From Nitrososphaeria archaeon (GTDB lineage: Archaea; Thermoproteota; Nitrososphaeria; Conexivisphaerales; UBA164), in NCBI GenBank assembly GCA_029775955.1, contig JARVJW010000203.1, positions 1 through 7,929 of the forward strand: 7,929 bases of DNA, in the 5' to 3' direction. Shown one piece after another: positions 1-6,503 of the stretch; the stretch's first letter is position 1; each line of letters opens with the position of its first letter. The translations under genes and the position numbers were made by a program. The notes under the pieces were generated by a model that searched no databases, was not told the origin of the DNA, and saw only the letters and a list, made by a program, of their open reading frames with translations.

Positions 1-35
1 TTAAATAAACTAGCAATAAATTTTATCATCAGTAC

Positions 36-52
36 AATTAATGCAACAAAGC
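36..52 (+). repeat. copy 1 of shared 12-17 bp transposon motif
   Basis: The 17 bases here (AATTAATGCAACAAAGC) recur exactly on the minus strand at 7344-7360, and their 12-bp core recurs at 7468-7479. The other two copies lie where the left ends of tnpB elements would be. Here the motif runs directly into the C-terminal part of a tnpB relic. That suggests an element that lost its interior, joining its left end to its right third. Confidence 0.5.
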
Positions 53-340
53 GCTCGCATCAGCAATAATGGACTCTTGGGGACAACGCCTACTAACTGC
101 CTACAAGGTAGAAAGGCGTGGGCTGGTCGTCAACCCAAGCTGGACATCGCAGAAATGCTCTGGATTTGGGATTCTGATATGAAAGGCCTATCTAGGCTAA
201 CATTCGGATGCGTACGGTCTTGGATATGTAAATGCAGCTAGAAACATTCTGCTGTAGGTGGAACAGTATGTGGAGGAACTGCCTCTACTTTGAGGCTTGT
301 TACTATGAAGCAAGAAGCCTACGGCTTAAGCCGTGGGTAG
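42..340 (+). pseudogene. tnpB: decayed 3' end of an IS200/IS605-type tnpB
   Basis: The plus strand encodes the C-terminal part of a TnpB RNA-guided nuclease (transposon-associated, Cas12-like) in two frames. Reading from 45 gives a segment with IMDSWGQ, YKVERRG and VNPSWTSQKCSG, then two in-frame stops (TGA 180, TAG 195) and GYVNAARNIL up to TAG 255. This corresponds to the family's SWGxx...YKAE...NPxxTSQxCSxCG...DxNAARNIL region. The reading resumes one frame over at about 254-274 and ends with STLRLVTMKQEAYGLSRG and a stop at 338-340, the usual TnpB tail. The second cysteine of the first zinc knuckle is Phe, and the DRD of RuvC-III is lost. Stops, a frameshift and missing metal ligands mean it is dead. 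Everything upstream of roughly residue 270 of a normal 400-residue TnpB is absent. The identification rests on motif recognition, not on a search. Confidence 0.82.
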
Positions 341-345
341 TTCAC
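281..345 (+). repeat. right end of IS605-type element, with hairpins at the omegaRNA 3' end
   Basis: A 20-nt near-perfect hairpin lies at 318-337 (CCTACGGCTT/AAGCCGTGGG, one G-T pair), followed by TAG and TTCAC at 341-345. This is the usual layout of an IS200/IS605 right end, where the hairpin sits next to the tnpB stop and the cleavage site follows it. A second 5-bp stem, GCCTC (281-285) with GAGGC (292-296), lies just upstream. AGGCTT (293-298) can also pair with AAGCCT (315-320). In live elements the transcript of this region is the guide (omega/reRNA) scaffold and the guide would begin just past 345. Here the partner nuclease is broken. Transcription cannot be judged from sequence. Confidence 0.65.
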
Positions 346-654
346 TTATTATTGAATTTATATATCAAACAATCATAATTTACTTAGCACCATGAATCAT
401 TGTGCCATGACCTATGATTAGCATCTTGCCTATCATTGTTGGGAAGCTAGGATTTGCATGTAACACTGAATTATCCTGTACATTTGGAAATTAACCAACG
501 CTAACCAACTCCTTATCGTCCTTAATAATAACCCCCAGAAAAACGCTAACCAGTTTCATAAGGATTATATTTTCAGCCACATATGCTTGGCACCATAAGA
601 ATTTCTGTGAATCTTTAAAACAAGTTTGCCTATTTTTATGACAGCCAATTTCAA
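346..654. other. gene-poor spacer; no supported gene
   Basis: This 309-bp stretch separates the tnpB relic from the 3' end of the minus-strand HTH/ATP-cone gene. I see no convincing coding region, tRNA or rRNA. An 80-codon minus-strand reading frame (733-491) partly overlaps the neighbouring gene in another frame and resembles nothing I recognise. The only structure noted is an 11-bp direct repeat AACGCTAACCA at 497-507 and 542-552, and a weak 6-bp inverted repeat AATCAT/ATGATT at 395-400 and 414-419. Confidence 0.5.
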
Positions 655-2523
655 TTACATTTTTCTCAACGGTGCATTGCAGTGCTTGCACCTTTCCAAA
701 GTTACCGGATTCGCCCAGCCGCACACGCTGCAAACAATTTCCTTGCGCTTTGCCAGGTGGGTTATTCCATCAACCTGAATATAGTCCTCATTGAGGTTTT
801 CAGTTACTGAAATGCCGCCTTTAAGGACCTTGTTCAATTCTCTTATTTCCCCCAACATCTCCTCATTTTTGTTTTCAATTATAAATCCTTGAGAATATAT
901 TTCTGTTGAAGAAATCTTTTTCCCATGCCTTTCCTGGTCCAGCATAGCTAACCTCCTGTCCCCATCATCTTTTATTAGTGAGACATATGGGGAAATCTTA
1001 TCTGCAATCATAGAAATGAAGTCAAGTTCTTCCTTTACTACATTTTCCTTATCCACATTAATTATTATCATTGATTCCTTTAGGCCTGTCAGGTTAAGCA
1101 GGGTAGTTATATATTCACTGGGATGCCTCATTATTAGTGACCTTAAATAAGGAAGTTGGCCTTCGTTGATCATGGATACAATAAACTTGGTTTTCTGAGC
1201 CATTGTATCTTTAAGCATGTCCTTTAAGAGCAGGCTTTTGATCCGGAAATAACTTTCCTCACCCTGAGATTCATAGGCTAGCCTGGGCAGGTTAATTGAT
1301 GACGCAATCATCTGTATCTCAAGTCCCATATCACCATTCCAGTTTGAACCCATCAAGGTTTTCTTGTCCATATGTATCAGGTAGTTAGCATTCCAGCCAC
1401 TGGGCAAGGAAGAGTAATTAGTCGACAATATAACTCTCGGCTTCCTGACGCTCAGGTTATACTTTTCATAATCTGAAACGATTTCTTGCCTAACATTTGT
1501 GGCTTCAATTGTAACGACTGGTGCTCGGCGGTGGTTTGGCAGAAGCTCGTGTACAACCTTGAAGAAAGTTCCTCCCATTGCTTCCATAATTTTTTCACCA
1601 CCCTTTATGTAAATCTCACAAGATACCTCGCGGGAAAGTTCATAAATTAACTTGAGCAGACCACCTGAATCATCCGTTATCCCGTTAGCTGCCGGAAAAT
1701 CTCTCAGCCTATCTATATTCACTATTACTATATCTGGCTTGAGCATCCAGGTCTCCGGTCTAGGTAAATGTATGTCACCGTTGAGGTGAGAGTCAACTAT
1801 CTCAGACGGGATGGGTGACCTCATCAGGTAATCGGAAAAAATCCTGTTTGCTGACCCGTAGACAGCTTCCTCAAGGCCGTAACCGCTCTTGCTGGATTCT
1901 TCAAGTAAAACCTCAAGGTCATATACTGGCATTCCCAGCCGACTAAGCCTTCTCCAATACTGCTCCAACCCCTGTTCAAGGAGTATTGAGTTAACCACTT
2001 CTCTTATCAGTGGAGATGTAAGGTAGTTCAGCTGAAATTTATATATCCTTGATTCTGCCTCTGTTGCTACGTTCTGCGCAGTTTCCAAGGGCATATTTGC
2101 TTCCTTAACCAGAGATTGAACAATTTTTGACGGGTCAAATTCCTCCATTCTCTGGCTTGTTTCCCTCACAAAGAGCCTTCCGCTGGACAAAACCGTCTGT
2201 TCTTCAATTTGCTTTGAGAGGGTAAGCACGAGCCTTCCCAGTGGGGAAGGGGTGTACTTCCTTTCCTGCCTGTTTTGAATTATGAGGTTCTGCTGCACAA
2301 GTTTTTTCAAGTGATAGGCAAATTTTCCAGATTCTCTCTTGGGCATAAAACCTGCTGCTTCTTTTAACTCAGTGTAGGTCATTCCACCTTTTGCTGACAG
2401 GATTTTCAGTATTTCTAACCTGCTGGGTGCTGCCAGCACAGAAAATATAACCTTAAGCCTTTTAGTTTGAACACTCAAATCAAAATATATTGACAGAGGG
2501 AGATAATTAACATATCTCCTCAA
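655..2523 (-). CDS. ArsR-like HTH / ATP-cone / NrdD-related protein with zinc ribbon (putative nucleotide-sensing regulator)
   Basis: A 622-residue protein of unusual composition. Residues about 22-95 form an ArsR-type winged helix (LAAPSRLEILKIL, then FAYHLKKLVQQNLI). Residues about 117-205 fit an ATP-cone, the dNTP/ATP-sensing module of ribonucleotide reductases and NrdR, ending in GMPVYDLEVLL. From about 215 the sequence resembles the anaerobic reductase NrdD: HLNGDIHLP (247-254) and SINLPRLAYES (409-419) match its HxxGDIHxH and SINLPRIAYE segments. The C-terminus is a zinc ribbon with C598, C601, C612 and C615, but no glycyl-radical RxxGY motif follows, so reductase activity is unlikely. 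I infer a cytoplasmic DNA-binding regulator responding to ATP/dATP; its targets are unknown. The start is TTG at 2523, preceded by AAGGA at a suitable distance. The only other in-frame candidate seen is TTG at 2478. A strongly spaced ATG at 2513 is out of frame. The gene is single and divergent from the Nudix gene. Confidence 0.85.
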   Translation of the reverse strand: MRRYVNYLPLSIYFDLSVQTKRLKVIFSVLAAPSRLEILKILSAKGGMTYTELKEAAGFMPKRESGKFAYHLKKLVQQNLIIQNRQERKYTPSPLGRLVLTLSKQIEEQTVLSSGRLFVRETSQRMEEFDPSKIVQSLVKEANMPLETAQNVATEAESRIYKFQLNYLTSPLIREVVNSILLEQGLEQYWRRLSRLGMPVYDLEVLLEESSKSGYGLEEAVYGSANRIFSDYLMRSPIPSEIVDSHLNGDIHLPRPETWMLKPDIVIVNIDRLRDFPAANGITDDSGGLLKLIYELSREVSCEIYIKGGEKIMEAMGGTFFKVVHELLPNHRRAPVVTIEATNVRQEIVSDYEKYNLSVRKPRVILSTNYSSLPSGWNANYLIHMDKKTLMGSNWNGDMGLEIQMIASSINLPRLAYESQGEESYFRIKSLLLKDMLKDTMAQKTKFIVSMINEGQLPYLRSLIMRHPSEYITTLLNLTGLKESMIIINVDKENVVKEELDFISMIADKISPYVSLIKDDGDRRLAMLDQERHGKKISSTEIYSQGFIIENKNEEMLGEIRELNKVLKGGISVTENLNEDYIQVDGITHLAKRKEIVCSVCGWANPVTLERCKHCNAPLRKM

Positions 2524-2552
2524 AAATTCGTCCTTGCAAAAGCATACATAAG

Positions 2553-2572
2553 AAATTTAAAAAGATTTAAAA
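2553..2572. promoter_or_regulatory. divergent TATA region shared by the Nudix and HTH/ATP-cone genes
   Basis: Two overlapping A/T boxes, ATTTAAAAA (2555-2563) and GATTTAAAA (2564-2572), lie in the 63-bp gap between divergent starts. For the Nudix gene the first box sits about 25-30 bp before ATG 2587, with purines AAGAAA upstream as expected for a BRE, giving a leaderless mRNA. Read on the other strand, TTTTTAAAT would start transcription near 2535, leaving a leader of roughly a dozen bases before TTG 2523. The two promoters overlap physically, so they may be co-controlled. Confidence 0.55.
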
Positions 2573-2586
2573 GTCGATGGGCATTT

Positions 2587-3039
2587 ATGCTTTTTATGCA
2601 AGAGGCAGAGGAGCACTCTGCAGGAGGAGTGCTGTTTAGATTAGCGAAGGGAGGAATTCCAATATACCTTGTTCTGATGAGCAGAAGGCACGTCTGGGAA
2701 TTTCCAAAAGGCCACATTGAACAGGGCGAGGACTCAATTACGGCCGCAATAAGGGAAGTTAAGGAGGAAACAGGCATAAATCACGTGGGTATATTGGACG
2801 GTTTTAAATATATGATCAGGTATCAATTCATAAAGGAAAGGACCAAAGTAAAAAAGGATGTAATATACTATATCATGAAATCAAATATAGATTCAGTAAA
2901 ACTTAGCGATGAACACATAGGTTATATGTGGTTAGATTACAATTCTGCATTTAGCACATTAACTCACAATAATGCAAAGGCTCTGCTCATAGAGGCCAAC
3001 TCATGGCTATGGGCTTTAGAAAATTCCTGGAGAGCTTAG
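2587..3039 (+). CDS. Nudix hydrolase, diadenosine-tetraphosphatase type
   Basis: A 150-residue single-domain Nudix hydrolase. The complete Nudix box runs from G42 to I64: G, five residues, E48, seven residues, then REVKEETGI (56-64). The metal-binding glutamates E57, E60 and E61 are present. The segment WEFPKGHIE just before it is typical of Ap4A hydrolases, which split Ap4A and related dinucleotides and act in nucleotide housekeeping. I infer Ap4A as substrate; other NDP-X substrates are possible. Start ATG 2587 is about 25 bp after a TATA box, but ATG 2596 is also possible and would remove three residues. The gene is monocistronic. Its stop codon overlaps the stop of convergent cobD by four bases. 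Size is normal for the family. Confidence 0.93.
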   Translation: MLFMQEAEEHSAGGVLFRLAKGGIPIYLVLMSRRHVWEFPKGHIEQGEDSITAAIREVKEETGINHVGILDGFKYMIRYQFIKERTKVKKDVIYYIMKSNIDSVKLSDEHIGYMWLDYNSAFSTLTHNNAKALLIEANSWLWALENSWRA

Positions 3040-4022
3040 TATAGCACTTCAGATGGTGGTGACAACTGTTTGAGCTTTAGCAGTTCTTCAACCAGTTTAC
3101 TGTTTTCTTTTGGCTTCTTTACTGAAAATCTTATCATTGATGATAGCCCAAATGAAGTGCAGTCCCTTACCAGCACGCCGTTTTCATACAACTGCCCAGT
3201 GGCTCTCTTCGCGTCTGAAACCTCTGCCAGGAAAAAATTTGCATTTGTCCTTAACCCCAGCACATTCTCAAGCCTTTTTCGTTCTTTTTTTATTTTGGGC
3301 AGCGTTAAAGCAAGATAATTACGGTTTTCCAAAATTGCTTCAATTGCCATACATCCGGCCGCACCTATTCCCCAGGGCATTCTGTACTCTGTAAGTTTTT
3401 TTTTGAAGGGCATTGTTGAAATAGCGTATCCAATTCTTATGCCTGGAACATTGTATTCCTTTGTGAAGCTCCTTAGCACAATGAGGTTTTCTGTATGAGC
3501 ATATTTTGGCCTTTTGTCTGCAAAGCTGATAAATGATTCATCTAGAACTAGGGTAGAATTGTTCCTTTCTGTACTGTCAATTAATTCCTTCATATAATCA
3601 TAAAGCTTTCCTGTAGGATTATTTGGGTTGGCAAAAAATATCGTAGAATTCTTCTTATCCAAAAACACCCCTACGTCAGGGTCGATAGAATCTATATAAT
3701 GGACAGGCTTTCCAAATAGCTTTGAAACCCTTTCATATTCACCATAAGTATGCCTCATTATAATTGATGGTTCCTTTCGAGTTGCATGCGCAACCATATA
3801 TAGTAATTCTGTAATTCCTGCCCCTATAGTTACCTCCTCCTTTACATCAAATACCTTTTTTATTTTTTCCTCAAGTCTGTCTTCGCAGTAATGGTATTTT
3901 TCAAATTCAACCATTTTCAGATAGCGTTCAATAAATCTGGGTCGATAGGGATTTGTAGAATATGAAAAATCTATTGTTCCTTTTTTTACATCTCTAGCAC
4001 CACCGTGGTAAACCAAAGGCAA
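3036..4022 (-). CDS. cobD: CobD-like threonine-phosphate decarboxylase (class I/II PLP enzyme)
   Basis: A 328-residue PLP enzyme of the aspartate-aminotransferase fold. It starts with HGG (6-8) and DFSYSTNPYRP (18-28), the CobD/CobC N-terminal signature. It then shows NPNNPTG (132-138), LDESF (160-164) with D161 for the PLP ring nitrogen, SFTK with K188 as Schiff-base lysine, GIRIGYA (194-200), and R298 as likely carboxylate binder. CobD decarboxylates L-threonine O-3-phosphate to (R)-1-amino-2-propanol phosphate, the linker of the B12 nucleotide loop. Histidinol-phosphate aminotransferase is a close relative and could be confused with it. The HGG start and position after cbiB favour CobD. 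It is shorter than bacterial CobD (about 360) and lacks any C-terminal zinc extension. The start is TTG 4022, with a stop just upstream in frame and no Shine-Dalgarno; TTG 4016 is an alternative. It is the last gene of the operon and overlaps cbiB by 29 nt. Confidence 0.86.
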   Translation of the reverse strand: MPLVYHGGARDVKKGTIDFSYSTNPYRPRFIERYLKMVEFEKYHYCEDRLEEKIKKVFDVKEEVTIGAGITELLYMVAHATRKEPSIIMRHTYGEYERVSKLFGKPVHYIDSIDPDVGVFLDKKNSTIFFANPNNPTGKLYDYMKELIDSTERNNSTLVLDESFISFADKRPKYAHTENLIVLRSFTKEYNVPGIRIGYAISTMPFKKKLTEYRMPWGIGAAGCMAIEAILENRNYLALTLPKIKKERKRLENVLGLRTNANFFLAEVSDAKRATGQLYENGVLVRDCTSFGLSSMIRFSVKKPKENSKLVEELLKLKQLSPPSEVLY

Positions 4023-4884
4023 AGGATATTGCTATTAACATAAATATAAATAGATAAGAAGTTATGACTGTGATTTTGACGGCGGCCTTTACATCTTTTG
4101 CCTCAGGCATACGCCCTGCGCTGTTGATTTTATATGCATTAAGTTTTTCAAGCGTTACTCCAATTATAAGGGAAAAGAGGAGCATTGGATAAAATCCATT
4201 TACCCTTAACCCACTGATGTTTTCCACCATTCCCTTGAATTTTCTTCCTTTCACTATTACCAGCGACAGCATAAATATTCTAGCAGGCACATAGTTGGCA
4301 GCATAGTCAACAGCAGCAGTTGCCCTTCCAAACCAAAGGTGCCTTGCATCCCTGTAACCTATCATTGCATCAGCGGTGTTAATTGCCCTATAGGCTAGAG
4401 CACCTGGAAGCCCAAATATGGCAAAGTAAAAAAGGGGACTTATTACAGAATCCACAATATTTTCAGCAGAAGATTCTATAGCTGCAGAATACAGGTGATG
4501 ATTGTCTAGTGAGGTGACGTCCCTCCCTACTATCTTTGCCACGTTTGCTCTTAGCTCTTCAGTGTTTTCTGTTTCGCACGCTTTTACATGCCTTATCAGC
4601 CCCCCAACTGAAAAGCTGGATTTAAGAAGGTATATGTAAATTATGACAAATACCGGGAAATAATCAATCCAGAAAACAGCAAATCCAATTGCAACCCAAA
4701 CAACTACAATGGAAAAAAGCACCAACGTGCCAAACAGTAGTTCCGCGTCTTTGCCCATGGGGGGCCTTGCCTTATCTATGGCACCAATTAACCTTCCTGT
4801 CCACGCTACAGGATGCATTGCGTTGGGATATTCCAGCATTGCATCAAGCATCACTGCAGCAGCAATGTATATCCACCATTCCAT
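3994..4884 (-). CDS. cbiB: CbiB, adenosylcobinamide-phosphate synthase
   Basis: A 296-residue polytopic membrane protein with hydrophobic segments near residues 50-72, 76-92, 145-165, 200-212, 230-246 and 270-290. It attaches aminopropanol phosphate, the CobD product, to the propionate of adenosylcobyric acid. Family motifs visible are HPV (24-26), IVGRD (118-122), ESSAENIVDSVISP (137-150) and AINTADAMIGYR (167-178). The region that is usually SPNAGWPEAAMAGAL is here LRVNGFYPMLLFSLIIG (226-242), followed by a conserved-looking INSAGRMP (253-260). The polar tip of that motif has therefore diverged. ATG at 4884 lies inside the end of cobY (34-nt overlap), with AAGG about eight bases before it. 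The 3' end overlaps cobD, suggesting translational coupling and matched supply of the linker and its ligase. Confidence 0.93.
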   Translation of the reverse strand: MEWWIYIAAAVMLDAMLEYPNAMHPVAWTGRLIGAIDKARPPMGKDAELLFGTLVLFSIVVVWVAIGFAVFWIDYFPVFVIIYIYLLKSSFSVGGLIRHVKACETENTEELRANVAKIVGRDVTSLDNHHLYSAAIESSAENIVDSVISPLFYFAIFGLPGALAYRAINTADAMIGYRDARHLWFGRATAAVDYAANYVPARIFMLSLVIVKGRKFKGMVENISGLRVNGFYPMLLFSLIIGVTLEKLNAYKINSAGRMPEAKDVKAAVKITVITSYLFIFMLIAISFAFGLPRWC

Positions 4885-5387
4885 ATTATTCGCCTTATTT
4901 TATCTATATCCGATGTAGTATTCACTGAAATCCCTAGCTCAATATCTTTAAAATAATGCACCTGATCTTCAAGATCCCCTGGCACAACTATATTGAGCCC
5001 AATATATGCAATACTTTCATTAATTTTAACGGCAGCTGCAATGCTCTTTCCCCGAAATGCATCAATTATATTATTTATGTGATATGGCTTCAGGAATATG
5101 GAATCTGCAGCCAGTGTAAGAAATGGCCTGCTGAGCATTTTTGACAGGAAAGTTACATCATCAACATATGACTTTCCGGGCGTCGCTATTGTGCTGGCGC
5201 CTATTGATTCAAGTAGGTCATTTGCTGCGGGAGAATTTTTGCTCACAGCGGCATAAACAGGCTGCGCTTTTGAGTGCCTGAGCGATTTATAAGTGTACAT
5301 GATTAGAGGGACTCCTATTAATTCTGCAACTAGCTTGTCATAGCCAAGCCTCAAGCTCCTCCCTCCAGCCATTAATATACCAAGCAC
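4851..5387 (-). CDS. cobY: CobY, GTP:adenosylcobinamide-phosphate guanylyltransferase (archaeal type)
   Basis: A 178-residue nucleotidyltransferase of the MobA-like fold. The N-terminal GTP-binding loop LMAGGRSLRLG (5-15) with K18 fits the family's LxMAGGxGxRxG...K pattern. AADS (93-96) occupies the usual acidic metal-binding position. GLNIV (130-134) and NTTSDI (156-161) match the late CobY-type segments. CobY replaces the bacterial bifunctional CobU in archaea. It transfers GMP to adenosylcobinamide phosphate, giving the GDP-activated substrate for CobS, without the kinase activity. Other MobA-like guanylyl- or cytidylyltransferases are the main alternative, but flanking cobS and cbiB settle the call. 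The start is GTG 5387, giving five residues before MAGG as expected. It overlaps the end of cobS by 16 nt and has no clear Shine-Dalgarno. It is slightly shorter than typical CobY (about 190-200). Confidence 0.9.
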   Translation of the reverse strand: MLGILMAGGRSLRLGYDKLVAELIGVPLIMYTYKSLRHSKAQPVYAAVSKNSPAANDLLESIGASTIATPGKSYVDDVTFLSKMLSRPFLTLAADSIFLKPYHINNIIDAFRGKSIAAAVKINESIAYIGLNIVVPGDLEDQVHYFKDIELGISVNTTSDIDKIRRIIWNGGYTLLLQ

Positions 5388-6103
5388 ATCAATAACATGG
5401 TGATAGCCCTTGATAACTCGTTCGCAGCTCCAACAACATCACCACTTGCTCCACCAAAGTATATTTTTGAAATTTTTGAAATGATATATCCTATTGCAAA
5501 TCCCGCAACCACCATAAACCAATAATACCTGATTAAAAAAACAAATATCAAGGAAATAAGGAGATAGTAAAAAAAATGGCTGGTCTTAAAACTATCCTTA
5601 AACATCATGCCAAGTCCCCCCCTGAAATTTCCAAATGCCAGCACGGTCAGCATTGACAATTTGGCTGAAAGTTCTGCTGTAAGAAAAAAGGAAATAATGA
5701 GCAGGAATGAGCCTTTTATTTCTGAAAGTGCAAATGTTTCTGTCAATATTACAAATATCATTGCTGCGGTTCCAGCAACTCCAGAGTTTATGTCCTTCAT
5801 GGCTTTTATTTTTTGCTCTGCATTGCCTTGTTTCGCTATCCCATCAAACATGTCACTAAGGCCGTCAAGGTGAATGATCCCAGTTAGGGCATAAAGCAAT
5901 GATATCGAAATAATTGATGCTAGCGATGGAGGGAGCCTCATATCAAGCAGATATTTTGCCGTTGCTGCGGGTAGCACTATTATAAAAGATACAAGAGGAA
6001 GGGTGTAAAGTGAACCTGCAGCAAGTTTAATATCGCCCTTTACTGGTATTGTAGTAAAAAAAGAAAAAACAGATTTTAACTTTTCAATAGTGCTTGATCT
6101 CAA
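5372..6103 (-). CDS. cobS: CobS, adenosylcobinamide-GDP ribazoletransferase (cobalamin synthase)
   Basis: A 243-residue membrane protein with several hydrophobic helices. It joins adenosylcobinamide-GDP to alpha-ribazole or its phosphate, the last assembly step of the nucleotide loop. The diagnostic segments are present: FFTTIPV (15-21), HLDGLSDMFDG (78-88) with the metal-binding aspartates D80, D84 and D87, AMKDINSGVAG (101-111), and GGASGDVVGAANEL (217-230). The gene begins with TTG at 6103, four bases after the TGA of hsp20 begins to be read out, with only three bases between the two genes. A nearby ATG (6110) is out of frame and terminates quickly. The tight spacing indicates co-transcription with hsp20 and translation by reinitiation. 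It overlaps cobY by 16 nt. Length is normal for CobS (about 240-260). Confidence 0.94.
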   Translation of the reverse strand: MRSSTIEKLKSVFSFFTTIPVKGDIKLAAGSLYTLPLVSFIIVLPAATAKYLLDMRLPPSLASIISISLLYALTGIIHLDGLSDMFDGIAKQGNAEQKIKAMKDINSGVAGTAAMIFVILTETFALSEIKGSFLLIISFFLTAELSAKLSMLTVLAFGNFRGGLGMMFKDSFKTSHFFYYLLISLIFVFLIRYYWFMVVAGFAIGYIISKISKIYFGGASGDVVGAANELSRAITMLLMCLVY

Positions 6104-6106
6104 ACT

Positions 6107-6484
6107 TCATTCTATCTTTACGGACCTTATGCCCATGATTGGCAACCTGATTGTTAGAACACCATTTTCGTATTTGCCTGAAGGCTCAACCCCCTCTTTT
6201 ACGTCAACTTTTACGGGTAGAATTATTGTCCTGTTGACCCTCAACGGTCTCTGTTCCCAGTAGTATGTTACTGTCTGGTCCTTTTCTCTCTTTGCTGTAA
6301 TGCTAAGCGTTGTTTCAGTTATGCTTGTATTGATGCTTTCCTTTTTAAAACCCGGCAAATCTGCTTCAACTACCAGATCCTTACCATCTACGTACATGTC
6401 AATTGGTGGTAATATTACTTCATACACCTCACGTGATTTATGGCTTATTTCCTTCCCAAGTTGCCTTGCTAAATTCTCAATCAT
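6107..6484 (-). CDS. Hsp20/alpha-crystallin small heat-shock protein
   Basis: A 125-residue small heat-shock protein, an ATP-independent holdase that forms oligomers in the cytoplasm. The alpha-crystallin domain runs from about residue 27 to the end. PPIDMYVDGKDLVVEADLPG (26-45) covers beta strands 2-3, followed by TLSITAKRE (59-67), and KYENGVLTIRLPI (104-116) carries the hallmark GVL motif. A short V-x-I (122-124) at the extreme C-terminus could serve as the I-x-I anchor. The N-terminal arm is short (about 25 residues). ATG 6484 lies about 25 bp after a TATA element, so the mRNA is probably leaderless. It is the first gene of the cob operon. A chaperone is not needed for B12 synthesis in principle, so this position is odd. 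It may place the cob genes under stress control, or reflect chance gene joining. Confidence 0.93.
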   Translation of the reverse strand: MIENLARQLGKEISHKSREVYEVILPPIDMYVDGKDLVVEADLPGFKKESINTSITETTLSITAKREKDQTVTYYWEQRPLRVNRTIILPVKVDVKEGVEPSGKYENGVLTIRLPIMGIRSVKIE

Positions 6485-6503
6485 AGTTGTTAGTTAGAAT
6501 ATC

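Noticed and set aside
41..241. 66-codon plus-strand reading frame starting at the first ATG
   Set aside because: It is in a different frame from the recognisable TnpB C-terminal sequence, which reads from 45.
497..552. Start of a CRISPR array suggested by repeated AACGCTAACCA
   Set aside because: Only two short copies with no third unit at the same spacing and no palindromic repeat structure.
491..733. 80-codon minus-strand reading frame overlapping the end of the HTH/ATP-cone gene
   Set aside because: A third of it lies in another frame of a well-supported gene, its start is inside that gene, and the unique part matches no motif I know.
2520..2777. 85-codon minus-strand reading frame opposite the Nudix gene
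   Set aside because: Antisense to the Nudix box coding region, with no protein-like motif of its own.
3036..4022. Histidinol-phosphate aminotransferase (HisC) as the identity of the PLP enzyme
   Set aside because: The fold is shared, but the HGG start and the tight coupling to cbiB favour CobD; HisC remains a minor possibility.
5607..5873. 88-codon plus-strand reading frame opposite cobS
   Set aside because: Antisense shadow of the conserved CobS metal-binding region.
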